Of a DNA stretch of 64,000 bases, positions 1 through 8,292 are shown one piece after another. Positions within the stretch are counted from its first letter, which is position 1. Each line of letters begins with the position of its first letter. The position numbers were made by a program, and so were the translations under genes. The notes beneath the pieces were generated by a model. That model was not told where the DNA came from, did not search any database, and saw nothing but the letters and a program-made list of their open reading frames with translations. The stretch comes from Sphingomonas sp. BK580 (GTDB taxonomy: Bacteria; Pseudomonadota; Alphaproteobacteria; Sphingomonadales; Sphingomonadaceae): assembly GCF_014194975.1 (NCBI RefSeq), contig NZ_JACIAY010000001.1, positions 310,001 through 374,000 of the forward strand, written 5' to 3'.

Positions 1-3
1 ATG

Positions 4-40
4 TCGCTCTCCTCGCGCGATGAAAGCGCGAGGAGAGCGA
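4..40 (-). terminator. Strong hairpin after the amidohydrolase gene
   Basis: A perfect 15-bp stem (4-18 pairing with 26-40) closes a 7-base loop. It starts 7 bases past the stop codon of the minus-strand amidohydrolase gene, where a terminator is expected. The bases that would show a T run fall beyond the window edge, so intrinsic termination is inferred from the stem and its position alone. Confidence 0.55.
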
Positions 41-46
41 AGGGTT

Positions 47-1330
47 TCACCTTACCTCGACGCCGCCCTTCACCACTGCCACCGGGTGTTCCAGCACGGA
101 GACGTCGCGCAGCGGGTCACCGCGCACCGCGACGAGGTCGCCGTAACGCCCGACCGCGATCGCACCCACGTCGCCCTCGCGCCCGAGCGCGCGCGTGGCG
201 CTGGTGGTGGCGGCGCGGATCGCGTCGAGCGGGGTCATGCCCCATTGCACCATCTTGGCGAACTGCTTGGCGTTGTCGCCGTGCGGATAGACCCCGGCGT
301 CGGTGCCGAAGGTCATCGCCACGCCCATGCGGAAGGCGCGCTGGAAGGTCTGGCGCTGCTTGAGACCGATCACCCGCTCCTTGTCGAGGCTCTCCTGCTC
401 GGTGCCGTTCTTGGTGCCGGTGGCGAGGATATAGTCGTCGTTGTAGATATCCATGTCGAACCAGGTCTTGTGCTCGATCGCGAGCTTCATCGCCTCGTCG
501 GAGGCGAGGCTGACATGCTCGATCGTGTCGATGCCGGCGCGGATCGCTGCCTTGATCCCCTCGTCGCCGTGCGCGTGCGCCGCCACCTTGAGGTGGAGCA
601 TGTGCGCCTCGTCCGCGATCGCACGCATCTCCTCCTCGCTGAGCTGCTGCCCGCCGACCGAGTCGCCCAGCGAGAAAACGCCGCCGGTGGCGCAGATCTT
701 GATCACCTCGGCGCCATATTTGTGCAGCCATCTCACCTTGGCGCGCGCCTCCTCGGGCGAGTTGACCACCGAGGGCAGCTTCTTGTCGTAGGAGGGCGGC
801 AGCGCATTGTCGTCGCAATGCCCACCGGTCGCACCGATGGCGTAGCCCGCGGGCACGATGCGCGGCCCGATCACCCAGCCGCCGTCGATCGCCTCCTTGA
901 GCCCGATGTCCTGGAAGTCGCCCGCGCCGACGTTGCGCACGGTGGTGAAGCCGGCGCGCAGCGTCTTGGCGGCGTTGGCGACGCTCACCGCACCCCAGAA
1001 GCTGTCGGTGTATTTGAGCGTCTGATAGCCGCCGATCTCGGCCAGGCTGGTGAGATGGACGTGCATGTCGATCAGCCCGGGCACGAGCGTGACGTCGCCG
1101 AGATCGACCCGGCGCGCGCCGGCGGGAATGGCGGGCCGGCTCGCCCCCCCTGCGGCGACCGCGGCGATGCGGCCGTCGGTGACGACGATCACCGGGTCGC
1201 TCACGACGGCGCCCTTGTCGACGTCGAGCATGCGCGCCGCGGTGACGACCACGCTCTCCGCGCTCGCCGGCGCCGCGCCGGCGAGCGCGACGAAGGCCGC
1301 GGCGACCCGCGGCAGGACGGTCAGTCTCAT
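47..1330 (-). CDS. Exported amidohydrolase-family metal-dependent hydrolase
   Basis: The 427-residue protein starts with a Sec-type signal peptide (about residues 1-25, ending in an ASA cleavage-like site), so it should act in the periplasm. It has the amidohydrolase superfamily plan: a small beta domain, the HVH metal motif at residues 90-92, a later VAAHAHGD stretch, a TIEHVS histidine and a TFGTDAG aspartate near the C-terminus. This set is typical of imidazolonepropionase-like and Xaa-Pro dipeptidase-annotated members, which cleave cyclic amides or dipeptides. The substrate cannot be read from the sequence. An AAGGGG ribosome-binding site precedes the ATG. The gene is alone in its orientation; the next gene upstream, a LysR regulator on the same strand, ends 76 bases away. 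Family is secure, substrate unknown. Confidence 0.88.
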   Translation of the reverse strand: MRLTVLPRVAAAFVALAGAAPASAESVVVTAARMLDVDKGAVVSDPVIVVTDGRIAAVAAGGASRPAIPAGARRVDLGDVTLVPGLIDMHVHLTSLAEIGGYQTLKYTDSFWGAVSVANAAKTLRAGFTTVRNVGAGDFQDIGLKEAIDGGWVIGPRIVPAGYAIGATGGHCDDNALPPSYDKKLPSVVNSPEEARAKVRWLHKYGAEVIKICATGGVFSLGDSVGGQQLSEEEMRAIADEAHMLHLKVAAHAHGDEGIKAAIRAGIDTIEHVSLASDEAMKLAIEHKTWFDMDIYNDDYILATGTKNGTEQESLDKERVIGLKQRQTFQRAFRMGVAMTFGTDAGVYPHGDNAKQFAKMVQWGMTPLDAIRAATTSATRALGREGDVGAIAVGRYGDLVAVRGDPLRDVSVLEHPVAVVKGGVEVR

Positions 1331-1406
1331 AAGTGGTTCCCCTTCTTTTCCGGCACGATGGCTGAGTTGCGGCGGGGAAGGAAGAGGGCTGCGGCTGGTC
1401 GCGCCG

Positions 1407-2294
1407 TCAGTCCCGCAGCCGCTCGCTGAGGAAGGCGATCAGCGCCTCGACTCGCGCCGGCCGCAGCGCGCTGGGCGGGGTGAGCAGGTGCAGCCCGATC
1501 GGCGCCGGCGCCCAGTCCGGCATGATCTCCACGACCCGCCCCGCAGCGATCCCGGCGCCGACGATGAAGCCCGGCAGTCGCGCGATCCCGAGCCCCGCCT
1601 CGAGCGCGGGCACCAGCGCGTCGCCACTGTTCGCCGCGAGCGGTCCCTGCGCCTTGACTGACACCTCGGCACCGTCACGCGAGCGGAAGCGCCACGGGCC
1701 GGTCAGGTTGGTATAGCCCAGCAGCCGATGCTCGCCGAGCTGCGACGGGTGAGTCGGCGTACCGTGCGCCGCGAGATAGGCGGGCGCGGCGACGACATGC
1801 GCGGTGATCGTGCACAGCCGCCGCGCGCGGAGCGAGCTGTCGGGCAGGTCGGCGATCCGCAGCGCCACGTCGAACCCCTCGGCGACGATGTCGACGCGCG
1901 AGTCGGCGAGGTGGAGCTCGATCTCGATCGCGGGATGCGCGGCGAGGAAGTCGGCGACGACGGGGGCAACGTGCTTGAGCCCGAAGCTCATCGGCGCGGC
2001 CAGCCGCACGCGTCCGGCCGGCGCGAGCGCGCCGTCGCGCGCCGCCTCCTCGGCGGCATGCGCCTCGGCGACGATGCGCGCGGCGTGCTCGGCGAGCGGG
2101 CGCCCCGCCTCGGTCAGCGCGAGCCGGCGCGAGGTGCGATGGAACAGAGACACCTGCAGCTGCGCTTCCAGCCGCGACACGCCCTTGGAGACCGTCGCCT
2201 TGCTCAGCCCGATCGCGTCCGCCGCCGCGCTGAACGAGCGATGCTCGGCCACCGCCGCGAAGATTGCCCAGGCCTCGAGATCGGGGAGCCGCAT
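1407..2294 (-). CDS. LysR-family transcriptional regulator
   Basis: The 295-residue protein has the LysR winged-helix DNA-binding domain in its first 60 residues ([20 protein letters not shown]) followed by a periplasmic-binding-protein-like effector domain from about residue 90. Length is normal for the family. It is transcribed away from the NAD(P)H:quinone oxidoreductase gene across a 137-bp gap. LysR regulators commonly control the divergent neighbour, so wrbA is the likely target. A 15-bp dyad sits in the shared gap. The inducing ligand is unknown. Confidence 0.9.
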   Translation of the reverse strand: MRLPDLEAWAIFAAVAEHRSFSAAADAIGLSKATVSKGVSRLEAQLQVSLFHRTSRRLALTEAGRPLAEHAARIVAEAHAAEEAARDGALAPAGRVRLAAPMSFGLKHVAPVVADFLAAHPAIEIELHLADSRVDIVAEGFDVALRIADLPDSSLRARRLCTITAHVVAAPAYLAAHGTPTHPSQLGEHRLLGYTNLTGPWRFRSRDGAEVSVKAQGPLAANSGDALVPALEAGLGIARLPGFIVGAGIAAGRVVEIMPDWAPAPIGLHLLTPPSALRPARVEALIAFLSERLRD

Positions 2295-2315
2295 CGTCGC
2301 TCCGGCGTAGAGGCC

Positions 2316-2330
2316 GAAACGATCCGTTTC
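2316..2330. promoter_or_regulatory. Dyad GAAACG-ATC-CGTTTC, candidate LysR operator
   Basis: A perfect 6+3+6 inverted repeat lies 22 bases upstream of the LysR start and about 100 bases upstream of wrbA. A dyad in the gap between a LysR gene and its divergent neighbour is the usual place for the regulator to bind. That the LysR protein binds here is inferred from position. Confidence 0.45.
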
Positions 2331-2431
2331 AATCGTGCCCGTTCCGCCGGCGCCGGCGCTTACCTAGGTTGATCACACCCGATCGCGTCGCCGGCGCGTC
2401 CCCTGCCCTACCCTCCACCGGAGCCACTGAC

Positions 2432-3034
2432 ATGACCAAGGTCCTCGTCCTGTACTACTCGTCCTACGGCCATATCGAGAAGATGGCCGACGCGGTCGCG
2501 GAGGGCGCGCGCGCCGGCGGCGCCGAAGTCGACATCCGCCGCGTGGCGGAGACCGCCCCTGCCGAGATCGTCGCCGCGGCCGGCTTCAAGACCGACACCG
2601 CGCATCCCGAGATCGAGGGCCCCGACGCGCTCGCCGGCTATGACGCCATCGTCGTCGGCGCGCCGACGCGCTACGGCCGCATGCCGAGCCAGATGGCGGC
2701 TTTCTGGGACACCACCGGCGGCCTGTGGATGAAGGGCGCGCTGGTCGGCAAGGTCGGCGGCGCCTTCACCTCGACCGCGAGCCAGCACGGCGGACAGGAG
2801 ACCACGCTCTTCTCGATCATCACCAACCTGCTCCACCACGGCATGACGATCGTCGGGCTCGACTACGGCTACCAGGGCCAGATGGGCGTCAAGGAAGTGC
2901 ACGGCGGGACGCCCTACGGCGCCTCGACGCTCGCCGACGGCGACGGCAGCCGCCAGCCGAGCCAGGTCGATCTCGACGGCGCGCGCTACCAGGGCAAGCG
3001 CATCGCCGAGACCGCGGCCAAGCTGAAGCGTTGA
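2432..3034 (+). CDS. wrbA: NAD(P)H:quinone oxidoreductase, WrbA type
   Basis: The 200-residue flavodoxin-fold protein matches WrbA in length and motifs: an N-terminal FMN phosphate loop ([12 protein letters not shown]), the [13 protein letters not shown] segment and the [14 protein letters not shown] loop. WrbA enzymes are cytosolic FMN tetramers that reduce quinones by two electrons using NAD(P)H, which limits semiquinone and oxidative stress. The ATG at 2432 was chosen because the WrbA sequence begins there; the open frame continues 168 bases further upstream but that part has no protein-like sequence. Divergent from the LysR gene, its likely regulator. Confidence 0.95.
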   Translation: MTKVLVLYYSSYGHIEKMADAVAEGARAGGAEVDIRRVAETAPAEIVAAAGFKTDTAHPEIEGPDALAGYDAIVVGAPTRYGRMPSQMAAFWDTTGGLWMKGALVGKVGGAFTSTASQHGGQETTLFSIITNLLHHGMTIVGLDYGYQGQMGVKEVHGGTPYGASTLADGDGSRQPSQVDLDGARYQGKRIAETAAKLKR

Positions 3035-3049
3035 ACCCCTCCCCCGTCT

Positions 3050-3076
3050 CGGAGCGGCCGCGACAGTGCCGCTCCG
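3050..3076. terminator. Hairpin between convergent wrbA and lacI-type gene
   Basis: A 9-bp perfect stem (3050-3058 with 3068-3076) with a 9-base loop lies in the 72-bp gap where wrbA and the minus-strand LacI gene converge. Its GC-rich stem and position suggest a bidirectional terminator. No clear T run follows on either strand. Confidence 0.4.
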
Positions 3077-3106
3077 GGGCGGAGCATCGCCTGGCGCACG
3101 CTCATC

Positions 3107-4135
3107 TCAGCCCGCGGTCGACTCGCGCTCGATCAGCTCATAGTCGACCAGCTCGTCCTCGGCCTCGGCCAGCTCGCCGCGGCGGCCCGCGCGGATCAGC
3201 ATCTCGGCGGCGCGATAGGCCATCTGCTGGATCGGCTGGCGCACGGTCGTCAGCGCGGGCGAGATCAGCGACGCCATCGTCGTGTCGTCGAACCCGGTCA
3301 CCGCCAGGTCGCGCGGCAGCCGCAGCCCGCGGCGATGCGCCTCGCCGATCACCCCCGCGGCCATGTCGTCGTTGCTGCACATGATCGCGCTCGGACGATC
3401 GGCGGGCGACAGCAGCGCCGAGCCGGCGGCGATGCCCGACTCATGGTCGAAGCGCCCCTCGAACAGCAGCCGCGCATCGGCGGCGATCCCCGCCGCGGCG
3501 AGCGCGTCGTGATAGCCATGGATCCGGTCGGCGCTGTCGGAATGATTGGGCGGCCCCGACACCAGTGCGATGCGGCGATGGCCGCGCTCGATCAGCCGCC
3601 GTGTCAGCGCGCGCATCGCCGCGCGATTGTCGATCCTGACGGTGGCAGTACCCGGTAACGTCGCGCCGGTCGCGATCGCCGCGGCGGGCACGCCGAGCGC
3701 ATCCACGACGCCCGCCTCGCTCAACAGCTCGGCGAAGGGCGGGATCAGCAGCAGCGCGTCCGCCCCGCCGCGCACCAGCGCGCGCGCCGCCGCCTCCGCC
3801 GCCTCGTGGGTGAGCCGCTGCTCCTCGCGCAGAAGCAGCTGCAACCCGTGCGCGTTGGTGGCGCGCAGCGAGCCGGTGAGAATCGCGTCGAGGAAGGGCG
3901 TGCGCGCGCCGCTGTAGATCAGCCCCACCGTGGTGGCACGCGCGCGCGCGAGCAGGCGCGCGCTGACGTTCGGGACATAGCCCAGTTCGTCGATCGCGGC
4001 GCGCACCGCCGCGACCGTCGCCGGAGCGGCGCGGCCGGCGCCGTTGATGACGTTCGAGACCGTCATCGGCGAGACGCCGGCGCGCGCCGCGACCGCGCGC
4101 ATGGTGACCCCGCGCTCGCCGCGCCGCTCGCTCAT
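3107..4135 (-). CDS. LacI-family transcriptional regulator of the sugar-oxidation locus
   Basis: The 342-residue protein has a LacI helix-turn-helix in residues 10-35 (AVAARAGVSPMTVSNVING), the hinge region, and a periplasmic-binding-protein-like sensor domain (LIYSGARTPF at about 70, a typical VTGFDDTTMA near the C-terminus). It sits 65 bases downstream of the GMC oxidoreductase gene on the same strand and is probably the last gene of that operon. A 16-bp LacI-type palindrome at 11108-11123, between the operon and the divergent oxidoreductase gene, is its likely operator. By family habit it would release DNA on binding a sugar or keto-sugar; the ligand is inferred, not seen. Confidence 0.92.
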   Translation of the reverse strand: MSERRGERGVTMRAVAARAGVSPMTVSNVINGAGRAAPATVAAVRAAIDELGYVPNVSARLLARARATTVGLIYSGARTPFLDAILTGSLRATNAHGLQLLLREEQRLTHEAAEAAARALVRGGADALLLIPPFAELLSEAGVVDALGVPAAAIATGATLPGTATVRIDNRAAMRALTRRLIERGHRRIALVSGPPNHSDSADRIHGYHDALAAAGIAADARLLFEGRFDHESGIAAGSALLSPADRPSAIMCSNDDMAAGVIGEAHRRGLRLPRDLAVTGFDDTTMASLISPALTTVRQPIQQMAYRAAEMLIRAGRRGELAEAEDELVDYELIERESTAG

Positions 4136-4200
4136 CGCGCGCGGCCGGTCACGGGCGGGCGCCGCATCGGCTCAGCCGCCGAGCGCGGGGTGGCACGTCG

Positions 4201-5883
4201 TCAGATCAGCCCCGCCTTCTTGGCGCTCACCGCGTGATCCGCCGCGCGGGCGGTCAGCGCCATGAAGGTGAGCGACGGGTTGATGCACGAGATCGAGGCC
4301 ATCTGCGCGCCGTCGGTGACGAACAGGTTGGGGGCGTCGTGCGCCTGGCTGAAGCCGTTGAGCACCGACGCGCGCGGGTCGCGCCCCATGCGCGCGCCGC
4401 CCATCTCGTGGATCGCGTCGCCGGGAACGTGCTCGTCCTCGCTGCTGCGGACGTTGAGCAGGCCCGCCTTCTTCAGCATCTCCTCGCCCTGCACGCGCGC
4501 GTCCGCCATCATCTTCAGCTCGTTGTCGCGGAAGCGCACGTCGAAGCGCATCAGCGGCACGCCGAAGCGGTCCACCTTGTCGGGATGGAGCGAGACGTGA
4601 TTGTCCTCGTACGGCAGGCACTCGCCGAACGCGCCCATCGAGAACTGCCACGGGCCGTACTGGCGCATGCCCTGCTTCATCGAGGCGCCGAAGCCCTGCG
4701 GCTTGGCGGGATCGCGCCGCGCGCTGCCCTGGTAACCGTAGCCGCGCTTGAAGCCGAGCCCCTCGTCGCCGTTGTTGTTGCGGAAGCGCGGGATGTAGAC
4801 GCCGCCGGGGCGCCGGCCGAACTCGATATATTCCTGCATCCCCGGGATCTCGCCGGTGATGCCGACGCGGAAGATGTGATCCATGACGTAGCGGCCGAGC
4901 GTCCCGCTGTTGTCGAAGTAGCTCTTGGTGCTGCCCGGCGCGCGCGAGTTCATCAGGATCTGCGTCGACGCCATCGCCGAGGCGCAGAGGAAGACGATGT
5001 CGGCGTTGACCGTCTCGGTCTGGCCGGTCTTGGCGTCGACGAAGCGCACGCCCGTCACCCGCTTGCGCTGCGGATCATATTCGAGGTTGGTAACGACGGC
5101 GTCCGAGCGGAGCGTGAGCCGACCGGTGGCGCGTGCCGCCGGCAGCGTCACCGCCTGGGTCGAGAAATAGGCGCCGAACGAGCAACCGCGCCCGCACTGG
5201 TTGCGGACCTGGCACTTGCTGCGGTTCTGGTCGGGCTTGTCCTCGGTCATGTTGGACAGGCGCGTGTTGATCAGCTTGCGCCCCGGGAACGCGCCCTCGA
5301 GCCGCTGCTTGAACCACTTCTCCGCGACGTTCATCGGCATCGGCGGTTGGAACTGGCTGTCCGGCAGATAGGGCAGGTTCTCGTGCGAGCCCGACACGCC
5401 GATATACTTCTCGACATAGTCGTACCACGGCGCGACGTCGTCGTAGCGGATCGGCCAGTCTCCGCCGACGTTCTCTTTCTTGTTCGCCTCGAAGTCGGCC
5501 GGGCTCCAGCGGAAGCACCAGCGCCCCCAGATGATCGACTTCCCGCCGACCGCCGCGGGACGGATCCAGTAGAACTTGCTGCCCTCGTCGTAGGCATAGG
5601 GGTTCAGGCGGTCATTGTTGTAATATTTCTGCGTGCTCGGCGAGACATAGCCGTGCGTCGTGATGAAATAGTCACTCTTGACCAGCTCCGGCGGCATCAG
5701 GTCGCGCGCCGGGATCTCATAGGCGGGCTTGCCGTCATAGGTATAGTCGGTCTGATGCTCGACCATGATGCCGCGGTCGAGCATCAGGACGCGCATGCCC
5801 TTCTCGGTCAGTTCCTTGGCGGCGAAGCCGCCGCTGACACCGGAGCCGATGACGATCGCGTCAAATTTGTTGGTAGCTGCCAT
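4201..5883 (-). CDS. GMC-family FAD oxidoreductase, glycoside 3-dehydrogenase/gluconate dehydrogenase large-subunit type
   Basis: The 560-residue flavoenzyme has the N-terminal FAD-binding loop GSGVSGG at residues 13-19 and the C-terminal GMC catalytic pair, His492 (HEMGG) and Asn535 (INPSLT). Cys224, Cys230 and Cys234 form C-x5-C-x3-C, the spacing I recall for the iron-sulfur site of bacterial FAD glucose dehydrogenases. No signal peptide is visible. In this family the large subunit is exported together with a Tat-bearing small subunit, here the gene two positions upstream. It should oxidise a sugar hydroxyl in the periplasm and pass electrons to a cytochrome c. The neighbours (TIM barrels, Gfo/Idh/MocA protein, cytochrome c) favour oxidation at C3 of glycosides over gluconate oxidation. 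Exact substrate is inference. Confidence 0.9.
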   Translation of the reverse strand: MAATNKFDAIVIGSGVSGGFAAKELTEKGMRVLMLDRGIMVEHQTDYTYDGKPAYEIPARDLMPPELVKSDYFITTHGYVSPSTQKYYNNDRLNPYAYDEGSKFYWIRPAAVGGKSIIWGRWCFRWSPADFEANKKENVGGDWPIRYDDVAPWYDYVEKYIGVSGSHENLPYLPDSQFQPPMPMNVAEKWFKQRLEGAFPGRKLINTRLSNMTEDKPDQNRSKCQVRNQCGRGCSFGAYFSTQAVTLPAARATGRLTLRSDAVVTNLEYDPQRKRVTGVRFVDAKTGQTETVNADIVFLCASAMASTQILMNSRAPGSTKSYFDNSGTLGRYVMDHIFRVGITGEIPGMQEYIEFGRRPGGVYIPRFRNNNGDEGLGFKRGYGYQGSARRDPAKPQGFGASMKQGMRQYGPWQFSMGAFGECLPYEDNHVSLHPDKVDRFGVPLMRFDVRFRDNELKMMADARVQGEEMLKKAGLLNVRSSEDEHVPGDAIHEMGGARMGRDPRASVLNGFSQAHDAPNLFVTDGAQMASISCINPSLTFMALTARAADHAVSAKKAGLI

Positions 5884-5907
5884 GATCCCCTCCCGGGATG
5901 AGTATCG

Positions 5908-6747
5908 TCAGAAGCGCAGCTTGCGCAGCGTCTGGAAGCTGGTGGTGATGTCGGGGATGTACGGCGCGGGCGACTCGTCGTTCTCGACGTAGAAGTGCTT
6001 CACACCCGCCATCGTGTTGAGCTTGAACAGCTTGCCGAAGTCGATCGTGCCGAGCCCGACCGAGGTCATCTTGCCGTCGGGGCGCTGGTCCTTGACGTGA
6101 TAGGCGTAGATCCGCCCGGCCATCCGCTTGATCAGCGCGGCCGCGTCCTGACCGGCGTGGATCGCCCAGTAGAGGTCGATCTCGACCTTCACCAGCTTGG
6201 GGTCCGTCCCCTTGATGAAGCGGTCGTACAGGCTGACGCCATCGGGCTTGTTGGTGAACTCGAAGTCGTGATTGTGATAGGCGAAGCCCAGCCCGTTCTG
6301 CGCCAGCTCGCGCGCGAACTTGTTGAAGTTCGGCAGAGCCGCTTCCCACGCATCGGCGGTGCGGTGCTCGTCGGTCATGTACGGCAGAACGATCGTGTCG
6401 GCGCCCAGCGTCTTGGCCATCTTCACGCTGTCGTCGAACTTGTTGAGCAGCAGGTCGTAGCCGACGTGGATCGACGGCGAGGTCAGGCCCAGCCGGTCCA
6501 TGGTCCGGCGCAGCATGGCGTGATCCATGGCGTCGTAGCCGCCGCCGCCATATTCGACCTCGCGATAGCCGATCTTGGCGATCTGCCCGAGCGTGGCGAC
6601 CGGGTCCTTCTGGAACAGCTCGCGGACGGTGTAGAGCTGGATGCCCACCTTGCCGAGCTGCGCGGCCGACGCGGGCAGCGCGCCCGCCACACCGAGGGCG
6701 GCGAGACCGGCGCTGCCGGCCAGGAACGTGCGACGATCCGTCATCAT
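5908..6747 (-). CDS. Tat-exported sugar phosphate isomerase/epimerase-like TIM barrel (shorter)
   Basis: The 279-residue protein opens with a twin-arginine leader (DRRTFLAG, then a hydrophobic stretch ending ASA at about 28) and continues as a xylose-isomerase-like TIM barrel (GIQLYTVRELF, YREVEYGG, YHNHDFEF, VEIDLYW, YAYHVKDQ, YVENDE). The His, Glu and Asp residues in those strands are the usual divalent-metal ligands. It should be a periplasmic metal enzyme acting on a free or keto sugar rather than a phosphosugar. Its start overlaps the stop of the small-subunit gene by 4 bases (ATGA), and the GMC gene follows after 24 bases. Related TIM barrels open or cleave 3-keto-glycosides, so a lyase or hydrolase of the oxidised product is plausible. 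Confidence 0.85.
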   Translation of the reverse strand: MMTDRRTFLAGSAGLAALGVAGALPASAAQLGKVGIQLYTVRELFQKDPVATLGQIAKIGYREVEYGGGGYDAMDHAMLRRTMDRLGLTSPSIHVGYDLLLNKFDDSVKMAKTLGADTIVLPYMTDEHRTADAWEAALPNFNKFARELAQNGLGFAYHNHDFEFTNKPDGVSLYDRFIKGTDPKLVKVEIDLYWAIHAGQDAAALIKRMAGRIYAYHVKDQRPDGKMTSVGLGTIDFGKLFKLNTMAGVKHFYVENDESPAPYIPDITTSFQTLRKLRF

Positions 6748-7313
6748 GAGGAATATACCTTGTTGACCTTGGAGTAGAGGAAGGCGCCGTCATACTGGCC
6801 GGGCACCGGCAGGTATTCACGCTCCTGCGTGATGCCGATCTCGGACGTGTAATAGCCCACGATCACCATCTGGCGGAACGGCTCGAAGAAGGCGGCGCCG
6901 CCCGGGATCGTGTCGTTCATCGCCAGCGTCAGCAGCGCGTCCTGCTGCGCCGGGGTGACCGCGGCGGCGCCCTTCTTGTAGTCGGCACGGCTGCGCGCCT
7001 CGATCGCGTCGAGCCCCGCGATGATCGGCACCCGGTCACTCGGCTCGGACCAGTCGGCGAGCAGCTTCTCGATATACTGCGGCACCTCCGCGGCGATCGC
7101 GCCGGGCGTGTCGGTCGTCGGGATCACGCGGTCGCTCAGCGCGGTCATCACCGCCTTCTGCGCGGGCGTGAACACCTGCACCGTGGGGGGCCCGGTGTTG
7201 ATCACCCCGAACGCCTGCTGCGAGGCGACACCGGCCGCGCGCGCGATGGGGGCGAAGAGTTGGCTGCCGAACATCGCGACGATGCCGGCGAGCGCGTCTC
7301 TGCGGTCGATCAC
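6744..7313 (-). CDS. Gluconate 2-dehydrogenase subunit 3-like small subunit
   Basis: The 189-residue protein matches the small (gamma) subunit family of membrane-associated FAD sugar dehydrogenases. An N-terminal DRRDALAG segment followed by a hydrophobic run (to about residue 27) looks like a Tat signal. In this family it carries the folded flavoprotein subunit across the membrane and stabilises it. The FTPAQKAVMTALSDRVIPTTDTPG segment, about residues 48-71, is typical. It lies 49 bases downstream of a Tat-TIM-barrel gene and overlaps the next gene by 4 bases. It is the obvious partner of the GMC protein encoded at 4201-5883. Confidence 0.88.
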   Translation of the reverse strand: MIDRRDALAGIVAMFGSQLFAPIARAAGVASQQAFGVINTGPPTVQVFTPAQKAVMTALSDRVIPTTDTPGAIAAEVPQYIEKLLADWSEPSDRVPIIAGLDAIEARSRADYKKGAAAVTPAQQDALLTLAMNDTIPGGAAFFEPFRQMVIVGYYTSEIGITQEREYLPVPGQYDGAFLYSKVNKVYSS

Positions 7314-7362
7314 TTGGTTTCTCCGTTCCGTGCGCCCGCGCGGGCGCCGCTGCTCGTGTTGG

Positions 7363-8292
7363 TCATGCTTCCTCCCCTGCGACCCGATCGATCGCGCGAT
7401 AGGCGGCGATCAGCCGCTCCTCGCCCGCGCGCCCCTCGCGCGCATTGCCGTGCTCCATGCCGATCACGCCGGCGTAGCTCTTGTCACGCAGCCAGCGGAC
7501 GACGTTGGCGTAGTTGATCTCGCCCGTGCCCGGCTCGTTGCGGCCGGGATTGTCGCCGAACTGGATGTAGCCGATCTCGTCCCAGCAGGTGGCGAGCGAG
7601 TTGATCAGGTTCCCCGACTGGATCTGCTCGTGATAGCAGTCGGCCAGGATCTTGATCCCCGGGCTGTTCACCCCGCGTGCCACGGCATAGCCGGCCGACC
7701 AGCTCTGCATATAGACGTGCGGATGGTTCACCCGCGTGTTGAGTGGCTCCATCACCAGCACCAGCCCACTCGGCGCGACGAGGTCGCCCGCGCGGCGCAT
7801 GAGGTCGATCACGCGCGCGGTCTGGATCTCCACCGGCACGCGCGCGTCGAGGAAGCCGGTGACCACCGTGGCGCGCCGCGTGTTGAGCCGCTTGGCCACC
7901 TCGATCGAGGCGCGCACGTCGGCGAGGAAGGCCTCGCGCTCGGCGCCGTCGTCGCTGCCGAAGATCGGCCGGAACTCGGACCATCGCGGCATGCTCGCGA
8001 CGAACACGCCCATCGCCATGCCGCGCTGTTGCAGCGCCCTGGCCATCGCCTCCTGCTGCGCGACCGGCCGGGCCCGCGCCTCATTGTCCTCCCAGGCGCG
8101 GAAGCCCTGGTCGGCGGCGAAGGCGATCTGCTCGAGCAATCCGCCGCGGCTCTTGAAGCTGCCCTCGTGCGGCGCGAAGCCGAGCGAGAAACGCGCGGCG
8201 TTGGACGTGGCGCCGCGCTGCGCCGCGGCCGCGGACGCCGCCAGCGGCAGCGCCGCCCCGGCCGCGATCAGCGAGCGGCGCGTCGGCGTCAC
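7363..8292 (-). CDS. Tat-exported TIM-barrel protein, hydroxypyruvate isomerase-like
   Basis: The 309-residue product starts at a GTG (8292) that overlaps the MFS carrier stop as GTGA. The reading frame is open further upstream, but the Tat signal (TRRSLIAAGAALPLAASA) defines this start. The mature part is a TIM barrel of the AP-endonuclease-2/isomerase superfamily: ATVVTGFLDARV, LVMEPLN, ILADCYHEQI, IQFGDNPGR and VIGMEHG carry the likely metal-binding Glu, Asp and His residues. This pattern resembles hydroxypyruvate isomerase, but the export signal makes a cytosolic glyoxylate role unlikely. It more probably works on an oxidised sugar in the periplasm. It is one of three such barrels in this operon. 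Confidence 0.85.
   Translation of the reverse strand: MTPTRRSLIAAGAALPLAASAAAAQRGATSNAARFSLGFAPHEGSFKSRGGLLEQIAFAADQGFRAWEDNEARARPVAQQEAMARALQQRGMAMGVFVASMPRWSEFRPIFGSDDGAEREAFLADVRASIEVAKRLNTRRATVVTGFLDARVPVEIQTARVIDLMRRAGDLVAPSGLVLVMEPLNTRVNHPHVYMQSWSAGYAVARGVNSPGIKILADCYHEQIQSGNLINSLATCWDEIGYIQFGDNPGRNEPGTGEINYANVVRWLRDKSYAGVIGMEHGNAREGRAGEERLIAAYRAIDRVAGEEA

Noticed and set aside
4234-5901. 555-codon plus-strand frame over the GMC gene
   Set aside because: Shadow of a well-supported gene with FAD and catalytic motifs on the other strand.
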